Origin: Bacteroides sp.
GTDB taxonomy: Bacteria; Bacteroidota; Bacteroidia; Bacteroidales; Muribaculaceae
DNA: 37,038 bases
NCBI GenBank assembly: GCA_014801225.1
Contig: JAAVEO010000032.1
Coordinates: 1 to 37,038 of the forward strand
Direction: 5' to 3'
Under the pieces are notes generated by a model that saw only the letters and a program-made list of their open reading frames with translations, ran no database searches and was not told the DNA's origin. How positions within the stretch are numbered: position 1 is the stretch's first letter; every line of letters begins with the position of its first letter. The translations under genes and the position numbers were made by a program. Below are positions 1 to 7,688 of this stretch, one piece after another.

Positions 1-226
1 GTTCCTCACGGCTTTTGTTTATAACATAGTCGGAGGCTGTGATCTTCTTATCAGGATTGAGCATATAGGTTCCGGTAGCCTTATCTATCTCCACGAACTG
101 CTCCAGTATTCGTGCGTCTGTATCATATGCCCTTATTGGTGCAGGTTCATTGAATAATGAGTTGTCTTCTTGACATGATACAAGAGTCATGGCAAACAAG
201 ACACCAGCAACATAAAAATTCTTCAT
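1..226 (-). CDS. Partial lipoprotein, N-terminal part only
   Basis: The gene runs off the left edge, so only about 75 codons are visible. The start is the ATG at 224-226. The protein begins MKNFYVAGVLFAMTLVSC, a short hydrophobic signal with a lipobox (LVSC, Cys18), so it is probably an outer-membrane or periplasmic lipoprotein. The visible mature part (QEDNSLFNEPAPIRAYD...) is acidic and I do not recognise a family. It lies 47 bases downstream of the next minus-strand lipoprotein gene, so the two may be co-transcribed. Its first codons and leader are nearly identical to those of that neighbour. Confidence 0.75.
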   Translation of the reverse strand, partial: MKNFYVAGVLFAMTLVSCQEDNSLFNEPAPIRAYDTDARILEQFVEIDKATGTYMLNPDKKITASDYVINKSREE

Positions 227-273
227 ACACTTAATATTTTATTGGTTTTCTTTATATATATGAATGTCATCTG

Positions 274-1086
274 TTAATCAGTACAAAGGGTCTGAACTAT
301 TATTACCGAGCGAACGCCTGCATTTGGACATAATTTCTGATAGTATTCTGTCTTGTCCTTGTATAGCCATGGACGGACGTAAAGGGGTTGAACGGATCTT
401 ACAGTTAATCCCGATACCTTTTCAAGTATTACAAAGAAATCGTCTACTCCGGCATCTTCTATTGTTTCATGAAGAATCCAAGTATCGGCCGAGACAATCT
501 GGCCCTGTGGCAAAATACAGGTATATTTTGCTTCAATTTTTTCAACCGCACGCATCTCAATCCCATATTTATATCTACTATCGCCTTCTTTGTCAATCAA
601 CTCAATCATATTGGCATTTTTGCCTGATATTTTTCCGTTATATAACAGGTAAAAGCTGTGTGAGAGTGCATCAACATCCGACGACAGGTAAGACTCTACT
701 GCCTCTACATCATCCGCATCAATAGCGTATTGAATTGATATGTTTAACCCGTCGAATTTCTTTGACATTATTTCAATCAGTCTGTATTCCACGTCAAGAC
801 TGTCTTGTGGAGGATTGGCAAGAATGGTCTTTTCAACCTTCAAAACATATTTGTACCCCTTCTCATATTTGAATCCAATGATACCATCAAGGTGTTCCCA
901 TTCATTTGAATCTTCTTCTTTTATTCGCAGACATTCACCAACTCCACCCAAATACATCATATCATCCGTGTGCGAATCTACAGAAAGAAGAATGCTGGAA
1001 GCATTATCTTTGGGTTCGTCTTCATTGCTACATGATGTAATGAAAAGACTGGCGATGAAAAGAAATGGAATTAAAAAATTCTTCAT
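274..1086 (-). CDS. DUF4377-type lipoprotein
   Basis: A 270-residue predicted lipoprotein. Residues 1-19 form a signal peptide ending in the lipobox ITSC (Cys19). Residues about 35-108 match the DUF4377 pattern known from Bacteroidetes heat-shock-like lipoproteins: ECLRIKEEDSNEWEHLDG, then GFKYEKGYKYVLKV, then NPPQDSLDVEYRLIEI. The C-terminal about 160 residues are not recognised; a YKYGIEMRAVEKIEAKYTC stretch suggests further beta structure. Function is unknown. It appears to have its own promoter (near 1181) with a paired repeat upstream at 1216-1240. The DUF assignment is from motif memory. Confidence 0.8.
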   Translation of the reverse strand: MKNFLIPFLFIASLFITSCSNEDEPKDNASSILLSVDSHTDDMMYLGGVGECLRIKEEDSNEWEHLDGIIGFKYEKGYKYVLKVEKTILANPPQDSLDVEYRLIEIMSKKFDGLNISIQYAIDADDVEAVESYLSSDVDALSHSFYLLYNGKISGKNANMIELIDKEGDSRYKYGIEMRAVEKIEAKYTCILPQGQIVSADTWILHETIEDAGVDDFFVILEKVSGLTVRSVQPLYVRPWLYKDKTEYYQKLCPNAGVRSVIIVQTLCTD

Positions 1087-1180
1087 ATACTTAATATTTA
1101 TTGGTTTTCTTTACATATTTTTATGATTCGTTAAAGCTGACGGCAAGAGAAGTTCCTGCGTAAAAATGAAGTTCATTTTA

Positions 1181-1188
1181 CAAAATTA
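1181..1188 (-). promoter_or_regulatory. Candidate -7 element of the DUF4377 lipoprotein gene
   Basis: On the minus strand this reads TAATTTTG, an exact match to the Bacteroidetes -7 consensus TAnnTTTG. It lies about 95 bases before the start codon at 1086. No clear TTTG is present at the expected -33 position, which would suit an activator-dependent promoter. Confidence 0.45.
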
Positions 1189-1215
1189 CGCAAAACTTAT
1201 GAAATAAGTATCCCG

Positions 1216-1240
1216 TTCTCGGAGAAATCTTCTCGGAGAA
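1216..1240. repeat. Paired quasi-palindromic repeat, candidate operator
   Basis: TTCTCGGAGAA occurs twice in direct orientation (1216-1226 and 1230-1240), start-to-start spacing 14 bases. Each copy is itself nearly palindromic (TTCTC/GAGAA). The pair sits roughly 40-65 bases upstream of the likely start of transcription of the DUF4377 lipoprotein gene, where activators bind, and just beyond the stop of the Crp/Fnr gene. That it binds a regulator is inference. Confidence 0.35.
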
Positions 1241-1280
1241 GGCGAATTATAAACTTGGATTTATATTTTGAGGGGAATTA

Positions 1281-1840
1281 CTACTTCAACAATGCCTTTT
1301 TGATGCGGCAAAGCGTAATCGGATCTATCTGGAGATATGATGCAATCTCTTTCTGAGGCACGTCCTGCTCAATCTGCGGATGCTCATGGATGAGGTCAAC
1401 GTATCGTTCTCTTGCAGACTTAGCGTACAAGGCACAATAACGCTTTGCCAATGAGACATACGCTGACTGCATAAAAAGCCGTCCCTGCCGTCCGGTTTCT
1501 ATGTCTTCCTCAAATAGTTTCGGAAGAATTGAAGCATCAATTATCCACGCTTCAGAATTTTTCCCTGCAACGATATCGAACATCGCAGGAGCATTATCCA
1601 TGCAGTATGGATAATCACCCACCAATGCTTGGGGAACGCAAAACCTCCTATCTTTTTGGTACCGTCAACTGTATATTTGAAATATCCGGATTTCACATAG
1701 CCACATACATTAGTCGGCTCACCCTTGCGGCAAAGATACTCACCTTTTTTTAACGACACAAGTTCGCCACGGCTTCCTATCAAGTCGTGCCAGAATTGAA
1801 GGTCGAGTCCTTCAAGATGTGTGTTAAAGTGCCGTTTCAT
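1281..1840 (-). pseudogene. Crp/Fnr-family transcriptional regulator, frameshifted
   Basis: The first reading frame (from ATG 1840) encodes the cyclic-nucleotide-binding-like domain (LVSLKKGEYLCRKGEPTNVCGYVKSG). The second frame carries the rest, through SAYVSLAKRYCALYAKSARERY to the C-terminal helix-turn-helix (VPQKEIASYLQIDPITLCRIKK). The frames meet near 1628. Restoring one C on the plus strand there (a G on the coding strand, AAG-GCA-TTG-GTG-GGT-GAT) yields the family-like FPKALVGDYPYCMDNAP and an uninterrupted 186-residue protein, normal for this family. So it is either a recent pseudogene or a sequencing error. The neighbouring lipoprotein gene could be a former target. Confidence 0.75.
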
Positions 1841-1902
1841 GGTGTAAATTTAGTAAAAAATTTTTAAAGCAACGGATAAAATTTATAAAAAATGGGGAGG
1901 GA

Positions 1903-1934
1903 TTTGGAGGAGTGGGAGGAAGTGACTATATTTG
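1903..1934 (+). promoter_or_regulatory. Bacteroidetes-type promoter of the GH85-like gene and operon
   Basis: TTTG (1903-1906), 20 bases, then TATATTTG (1927-1934), a full match to the TTTG/TAnnTTTG consensus. The start codon follows 33 bases later. The -33 element lies in a G/A-rich stretch that resembles the ones in front of both DUF4417 genes. Confidence 0.6.
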
Positions 1935-1967
1935 TAGATTATTTATGAACTAATCGCGTTACACGAT

Positions 1968-4900
1968 ATGAAAGGATTGAGATTTGTTCCGCTTGTGCTC
2001 GCCGGCTTGCCGGTGTTGGCGTCGGCTCAGACTATCCGCAGCGGATATGTGGACTGGGGACTGACGGGCACTAATTTCCCGGAGGCTTTGGAAACCTGGG
2101 AAAAGGGACAGAAATGGACGGAGGATGATAATTTCTTCATCTCCCGTGTAAAACCGAAAGAAAGATTCCGAAATAGATTCACTCAGGTGAATGTCTCGCT
2201 CAATGAGAGCAACGATAAAAATTTGATGTATTGGGTGCCCATCAACTCCAGGCAATTCAATGCTCTGCCCGATGGTGCTTATGACAGGGAGGTTTTCCCT
2301 ATGTGGCAGTATGTGACCCATTTCGGCAACTGGTCTACCTCTCTTGTGCGCATCCCGGGTGGTGTTCTCGATGTAGCGCATAAGAACGGTGTTCCGGTCA
2401 CACCCGTAGCTTCCGTGCCATGGGGGCAAATCAGCGCAAGCTGGCGTGCCGCGCTTGAGAAACTTTGCGATGTCGGCGCCCGTAAATTGGCGGATTATCT
2501 TCTTGCTTACGGAGTGGACGGTATCGGTTATAATTCCGAATTCAGTTGTCCTCGTTCACTTGTCACAAATCTTGGACGCCTGCATGAAGACCTCTACTCC
2601 ATCATGCGCGGCAATGGCGAGAATCCGTTTGCCGAGGTAATATGGTATGATGGCACAGCCACAAACGGAAATATACAGTTTGATAAAGGGTTAGGCACTC
2701 ACAACTCCGGCAACTTCGGTAGCAGTGAGAACATACGTTCCTCTCTGTTCTTCAATTATAATTGGAATGATGAGGAACTTCTACAGACCTCTGTTGAGAC
2801 TGCCAATTCGTTGAGCCGCTCCCCCCTTGATCTGTATTGTGGTATCAATATGCAAGGACGTGAACCACAGATTGGAACTCCTATCTGGACCATGCTCGCA
2901 CAGTATCCCCTCTCTATCGGACTTTGGGGAGCCCATGACAAGAGTATGTTCTACGAGAGTCGTGCTGAAAGAGGCGGCACTCCCGAGCAATGCCAACGTA
3001 CCTATCTCGAAAGAGTGGAAAACTGGTTTACCGGCAGCACCCACAATCCTGTGACCTCTCCGGAGCTTGGCAATTCCTTGATTTACTCCTCTCAAAATGA
3101 GGATTTCATGGGAATGTCTAAAATGATGTCAGCCCGTTCATCGCTGAAATGGGATCTTTCCGAAGAACCCTTCATCTCTTACTTCAACCTCGGCAACGGA
3201 AAATTCTTCAATTATAAAGGGGAGAGAGCACACAATGCTGAATGGTATAACATCGCAATTCAGGATTATCTCCCTACATGGAGATGGTGGTTCTCCACAA
3301 AACTTCTCGGAAGAAATCCGGCTGATGTCCCGACTGATGGCTTGAAGGCGGAATTTGTATGGGATGATGCATGGATGGGAGGCTCTACAATCCGTATCCA
3401 CGGCACCACTGAAAACGAATATATTCATCTCTTCAAGACCGAGTTCGAACTGAAAGATGGTGATGAAATCACATTCAGGTACAAACCCATAGATGGCGTA
3501 GCCGACGGTTTTCTTGCTATAACCCTCAAAGGATCGGAGGATACTCCTATCGACTTTGAGTCGCTCAGAGTGATGAACCGTCAGGGTAGAGTCTATGACC
3601 AATGGGTAGAGAAGAAATTCGTGGTTGGTCGTGATTTCAACGTCCCTGCCGGATCGGAGACTGCGATGATCGCGCTGAAATTCTACAATGCCGAAAATCT
3701 TGATCTTCGTCTCGGGGAATTCTCCATCGTAAGAAAAGATGCGATGAAGCACGAGATTGCCACTCCTGTAATAGAGAATACCGAACTTCTCAGCTCGCGT
3801 CATGACGGGTATGATGGTAAAATCATCTTCAATATGCCCAATGACAAACCGGCGGGAGAGGTATGCTACAATCTTGATGTGAATACCTCCATGTTCAAAT
3901 TGTATGCCCAGCAGGAAGGCGAGGAACCCGTGCTGATGGGAATGACAACATCCTGGGCCGGCCTTGTATTCTCAGCCCCGTATAACGACAGGGGAGCCGG
4001 TAATGTACGCTTCGGCGTAAGCGCACTTACTCTCGATCACGAAGCTGAAAGTGAAATCGCATGGGGTGAATATCAGGGTACAACGGCAAAATATGAAGTG
4101 AGCGACAAACTCGTGAAATCATACGAGACTTTGCGCCCCGGAGAGGCGTTTACCATAGGATATGCCGATCTTCTGCATGAAAATGCCGATTGGAAACTTC
4201 TTGATGCGGCTTCCAATGTAGTTCTCGAGAGTAAAGATACCGATAAACTTGAGGCAAAGAACGGCCTCTCCACTCCGGGAATATATACTCTCGTTCTCAA
4301 CGGGTATGAAGCCTCGGAAGAGGGACGTGTACGGATTGAGCGCGAGCTGAAGGGATATGTGCAAGTGATCGACGATGCCCTTGGACAGGCACCCCGTATA
4401 TTTGACATGACAGCCGACAATACCATTTCGTCTACTACCACAGGCGATGATCTTCCTCTTTACGTATTCGAGAACTCTGACGCTGAACTCTCCTTTACTG
4501 CCGATTTGGGTGAGGCAAATATATCACGTGGAGTAGCTGTAGGTAAAGATGGGTTCGGATTCCGTTTCAAAGAGAGCGGTCTGAATCCCGAGAAGTCCTT
4601 CTCAGTAAGCTTTTGGATGCGTCCGGAAAGTTTTGAGAATCAATCGGTTCACATGCTTAACATCCGCCATAAGGGGGATCCCTGGGTTAAGAACAACTGG
4701 GGATGGTTCTGGCATAGCCTTAATGAAGATGGTACGACAGCCGCGTTCACAATCCGTATGCTTGACGGAGCGAACGCATCGTATACTTTCCGCAACTTCC
4801 GACTCTTCCCGGGAGCATGGACCCATATGGCCTACGTATTCGAGTTTGACGAGAACGGTGGTGTCCGTCCTTCGGTCTACGTTAATGGCGAGCGTCAGGA

Positions 4901-5783
4901 AATCGTAGCCTATTCACTTGGAGAAGAGAGATTTGAAGGAGAACCGGAATTCGTGGGGCCCTCCGCAGAATGGCAAGAGGAGAATGTACTCGCTCTCGGC
5001 GGATATGTGCATGCCACCGGCTCCGTGAATTGCAACCTTGACAACTTCATGGTATGGAATAAAGCCATGACTGCAGATGATGTAAAGGCCGCAATGGGAG
5101 ATATCGCTGAAGGAAATGTTCCCTCCGGTGCTATCGGATACTTCGATTTCGAAACCAATGCTGACAGCGCCGGACTCTTCACCAATAAAGGAATGGGGAG
5201 CTTCAAAGCCGGGATGCATGATTATCTTGATACGGAAGTAGAGGGCCAAGGCGAGCTCCGATGGAAGGCTCCCGTATTCGTATCCGGTTCCCCATTTGTA
5301 AAGGGGAAAGGATTCAAAATCGCTACCGATGCTATATGGTCAGCCCCGGGAGGAAAGATCAGAATGCAGGAGATAAATTCCGACGGCGGTAAAGCACGTA
5401 TGGAATATTTCGACAGCGAGATGAATCATGCTTTTGCCGACGGTTATCCGGTGAAGCTGACTTTGCGCAACGAATATGGTGAGGATTCTCGCGATTTGAT
5501 ACTTCGATTCAATCATACCGGAGTGAGAGCCAACAAAACAGGGGGAGCACTTAAGGTGTATCCTACCGTGTTTGATAAAGAATTGAATATCACCGCACCC
5601 GAAGCCGGAAATATCAGTGTCTCCCTCTTTTCGCTCGATGGGAAGAAGGTTCACGCCGACAATTTTGAATGTGAATCTTCCGACTCACTGAAGATTTATC
5701 CTCAGGTGGCCCCCGGAATGTATATCGTTTCTGTAGATAAAGAGGGTCATAACCTTGGTTCGTCACGAGTGATGAAACAGTAA
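1968..5783 (+). CDS. Secreted GH85-like endo-beta-N-acetylglucosaminidase with LamG-like and type IX sorting domains
   Basis: A 1271-residue secreted protein. Signal peptide about 1-20 (VLASA|Q). Residues about 60-480 resemble family GH85: MYWVPINSRQFNALPDG, VAHKNGVPVTPVASVPWG, and YGVDGIGYNSEF, where Asn189-x-Glu191 matches the paired Asn/Glu catalytic residues of GH85 (assist Asn, acid Glu). GH85 enzymes cut the chitobiose core of N-glycans. Residues about 870-1040 look like a LamG/concanavalin fold (SVSFWMRPESF, TFRNFRLFPGAWTHMAYVF, VYVNGERQ). The last about 75 residues (LKVYPTVFDKELNI...PGMYIVSV) form a type IX secretion sorting domain, so it is probably exported to the surface or released. 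The stop is 2 bases before the next ATG, so it heads a long operon. Confidence 0.7.
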   Translation: MKGLRFVPLVLAGLPVLASAQTIRSGYVDWGLTGTNFPEALETWEKGQKWTEDDNFFISRVKPKERFRNRFTQVNVSLNESNDKNLMYWVPINSRQFNALPDGAYDREVFPMWQYVTHFGNWSTSLVRIPGGVLDVAHKNGVPVTPVASVPWGQISASWRAALEKLCDVGARKLADYLLAYGVDGIGYNSEFSCPRSLVTNLGRLHEDLYSIMRGNGENPFAEVIWYDGTATNGNIQFDKGLGTHNSGNFGSSENIRSSLFFNYNWNDEELLQTSVETANSLSRSPLDLYCGINMQGREPQIGTPIWTMLAQYPLSIGLWGAHDKSMFYESRAERGGTPEQCQRTYLERVENWFTGSTHNPVTSPELGNSLIYSSQNEDFMGMSKMMSARSSLKWDLSEEPFISYFNLGNGKFFNYKGERAHNAEWYNIAIQDYLPTWRWWFSTKLLGRNPADVPTDGLKAEFVWDDAWMGGSTIRIHGTTENEYIHLFKTEFELKDGDEITFRYKPIDGVADGFLAITLKGSEDTPIDFESLRVMNRQGRVYDQWVEKKFVVGRDFNVPAGSETAMIALKFYNAENLDLRLGEFSIVRKDAMKHEIATPVIENTELLSSRHDGYDGKIIFNMPNDKPAGEVCYNLDVNTSMFKLYAQQEGEEPVLMGMTTSWAGLVFSAPYNDRGAGNVRFGVSALTLDHEAESEIAWGEYQGTTAKYEVSDKLVKSYETLRPGEAFTIGYADLLHENADWKLLDAASNVVLESKDTDKLEAKNGLSTPGIYTLVLNGYEASEEGRVRIERELKGYVQVIDDALGQAPRIFDMTADNTISSTTTGDDLPLYVFENSDAELSFTADLGEANISRGVAVGKDGFGFRFKESGLNPEKSFSVSFWMRPESFENQSVHMLNIRHKGDPWVKNNWGWFWHSLNEDGTTAAFTIRMLDGANASYTFRNFRLFPGAWTHMAYVFEFDENGGVRPSVYVNGERQEIVAYSLGEERFEGEPEFVGPSAEWQEENVLALGGYVHATGSVNCNLDNFMVWNKAMTADDVKAAMGDIAEGNVPSGAIGYFDFETNADSAGLFTNKGMGSFKAGMHDYLDTEVEGQGELRWKAPVFVSGSPFVKGKGFKIATDAIWSAPGGKIRMQEINSDGGKARMEYFDSEMNHAFADGYPVKLTLRNEYGEDSRDLILRFNHTGVRANKTGGALKVYPTVFDKELNITAPEAGNISVSLFSLDGKKVHADNFECESSDSLKIYPQVAPGMYIVSVDKEGHNLGSSRVMKQ

Positions 5784-5785
5784 AA

Positions 5786-6511
5786 ATGATAGCTGCACGA
5801 ATAGGAATAGTGGGTCGCGGTAATGTCGCGACCCATCTTCACAATGCAATTTCCGCCTCACTACCCGAGGCGGAAATTGAGCTTATTAATCCGCATGAGC
5901 TTGATATCAACCCCGATGATTTCGATATCCTACTGATATCCGTCATCGATAGCGCTATTGAGGAAGTGTCGGCCCGTATTCCCGTTTCCGACACTATAAT
6001 AGCCCATACTTCCGGGAGTATCGGAATGGAGATACTCGAAAGGAGACATAAGAATTGCGGAGTGTTCTATCCTCTCCAGACATTTACAAAAGGGGTTGCA
6101 CTCAACTATACCGAAATTCCTTTCTTTATAGAGGGAAGTTCGGAGGCGGTGACAGCCCGATTGAAGCAGTTGGCCGGCCACATCTCGGAAAAGGTTTACG
6201 ATGCAGGTTCGGATAAAAGACGCCGGTTGCATTTGGCTTCCGTTTTCGCTTGCAACTTCGTGAATCATTTGTATGCACGTGCTTGGGAGCTTCTTGAAGA
6301 TGCCGGTTTGCCACCTGAGGCATTGACTCCCTTGATTGAGGAGACTGCTGCAAAGACGCGACGAACTGACCCGAGGCATGGACAGACCGGTCCGGCGTCC
6401 CGTGGAGATTTCAACGTTATAGAGAAGCATATAGCGATGCTGGCCGATCGACCGGAATCTCAAACCGAATACCGTCTTCTTTCCCAAGGTATTCTCAATA
6501 GAAGAAAATGA
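5786..6511 (+). CDS. Rossmann-like DUF2520-domain protein
   Basis: 241 residues. The N-terminus IGIVGRGNVATHL is a GxGxxA dinucleotide-binding turn (residues 7-15), followed by a Rossmann-like half and a helical DUF2520 half (HLASVFACNFVNHLYARAWELLEDAGLP...LIEETAAKTRRTDPRHGQTGPASRGD). This matches the cytosolic Rossmann-like/DUF2520 oxidoreductase-type family, whose substrate is not established. In Bacteroidales the gene commonly stands before kdsC and maf, as here. It starts 2 bases after the glycosidase stop and overlaps kdsC by 4 bases (ATGA), so translation is probably coupled. Confidence 0.85.
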   Translation: MIAARIGIVGRGNVATHLHNAISASLPEAEIELINPHELDINPDDFDILLISVIDSAIEEVSARIPVSDTIIAHTSGSIGMEILERRHKNCGVFYPLQTFTKGVALNYTEIPFFIEGSSEAVTARLKQLAGHISEKVYDAGSDKRRRLHLASVFACNFVNHLYARAWELLEDAGLPPEALTPLIEETAAKTRRTDPRHGQTGPASRGDFNVIEKHIAMLADRPESQTEYRLLSQGILNRRK

Positions 6512-7038
6512 CTATGAGCAGAATAGATTACGACTTGACAAAGATAAAGGCGATCGTCTTTGATGTGGACGGCGTGCTTTCTCCCTCTACTGTACCGATG
6601 GATAATAACGGTATGCCGATGAGAATGGTGAACATTAAGGATGGATATGCCTTGCAGTTGGCAGTGAAGTACGGTTTTAAAATAGCGATCATTACCGGGG
6701 GCAAAGAGGAAGCCATACGGATGAGATACAACGCTTTGGGTATTACGGATGTATATCTAAGCGCCGGGAAAAAACTTCCTATTCTTCAGGAATGGATGCA
6801 AATCAACGGGTTAACCCCGGAAGAAGTGGCTTATATGGGGGATGATATTCCCGATTTGCAATGTTTGAGATATGTAGGTTTGTCATGCTCGCCTCATGAT
6901 GCCGTGTGGGAAGTGAAAGAGACAGTGCGCTATATTTCTCCTATGACTGGAGGATACGGATGTGGCCGCGATCTCATTCAGCAAGTTATGGCAGCCCGTG
7001 GAGAATGGCTGGCCGATGATAAAGCCTTCGGGTGGTAA
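6508..7038 (+). CDS. kdsC: 3-deoxy-D-manno-octulosonate 8-phosphate phosphatase (KdsC-type HAD)
   Basis: 176 residues, typical of KdsC. It hydrolyses KDO 8-phosphate to KDO in the cytosol, a step in making the inner core of lipopolysaccharide. HAD motifs are visible: I, FDVDGVLS (nucleophile Asp19, acid Asp21); II, IITGG (Thr63); III, a lysine in AGKKLP (88-89); IV, YMGDDIPD (Asp112-Asp113). The C-terminal ISPMTGGYGCGRDLIQQVMAARGEW matches the tail of the tetrameric KdsC subfamily. The start ATG overlaps the previous stop; an alternative ATG lies two codons downstream. maf follows after 64 bases. Confidence 0.85.
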   Translation: MTMSRIDYDLTKIKAIVFDVDGVLSPSTVPMDNNGMPMRMVNIKDGYALQLAVKYGFKIAIITGGKEEAIRMRYNALGITDVYLSAGKKLPILQEWMQINGLTPEEVAYMGDDIPDLQCLRYVGLSCSPHDAVWEVKETVRYISPMTGGYGCGRDLIQQVMAARGEWLADDKAFGW

Positions 7039-7102
7039 ATACGAAGGCTTCTTAAACTTTCTACGAAGATAAAATAATTGTAGTCTGTAAATTATTAGCA
7101 AG

Positions 7103-7684
7103 ATGCTTGACAATATAAAGAAATATCAGGTAAGATTGGGAAGCAAGTCGCCCCGCCGTAGGGAGTTGATGAAAGAATTACGCATCCCTTTCGGTATTGT
7201 CTCTCTGGGAGGGGTAGATGAGAAATATCCTGACGACATCGACCCGATGAAAGCAGCGGAATATGTTGCTAAGATAAAGGCCGATGCATATCTCCCCCAT
7301 CTTGACGAAGATGATTTGCTGATCACGGCTGACACAATGGTGATACTTGGTGACCGTATCATGGGAAAACCGCACAACGCGGAAGAAGCGATGGAGATGT
7401 TGCGCTCCTTGAGCGGGTGCACACATTATGTCACAACCGGAGTGACGATCACAACTAAAGGACGTCAGGTAGCGTTCACATCCGTCACAGAAGTAGATTT
7501 TGCTGAAATATCCGATGAAGAGGCACGTTATTATATAGATAACTACAGCCCGTTTGACAAAGCCGGCGCATACGGTATTCAAGAATGGATAGGATGTGTG
7601 GCAGTGGCCGGTATCAGAGGAAGTTACTATAACGTAATGGGTCTGCCTGTACATCGTCTTTATCAGGAACTCAAAAAATTCTAA
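7103..7684 (+). CDS. maf: Maf-family nucleoside triphosphate pyrophosphatase
   Basis: 193 residues, normal length for Maf/YhdE proteins, which hydrolyse non-canonical or excess nucleoside triphosphates (dTTP/UTP in the YhdE branch) to the monophosphate and pyrophosphate. Visible motifs: the N-terminal LGSKSPRRRELM (residues 12-23), LLITADTMV with the catalytic-site Asp77, MGKPHNAEEAMEMLRSLSG, and SPFDKAGAYGIQEW. It lies between kdsC and uvrB and its stop is 4 bases before the uvrB start, so it is likely in the same operon. Confidence 0.9.
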   Translation: MLDNIKKYQVRLGSKSPRRRELMKELRIPFGIVSLGGVDEKYPDDIDPMKAAEYVAKIKADAYLPHLDEDDLLITADTMVILGDRIMGKPHNAEEAMEMLRSLSGCTHYVTTGVTITTKGRQVAFTSVTEVDFAEISDEEARYYIDNYSPFDKAGAYGIQEWIGCVAVAGIRGSYYNVMGLPVHRLYQELKKF

Positions 7685-7688
7685 TCAG

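Noticed and set aside
1600..1640. Programmed frameshift in the Crp/Fnr gene
   Set aside because: No slippery heptamer or downstream structure is evident at the shift site, and one inserted base restores a normal family sequence, so mutation or sequencing error is simpler.
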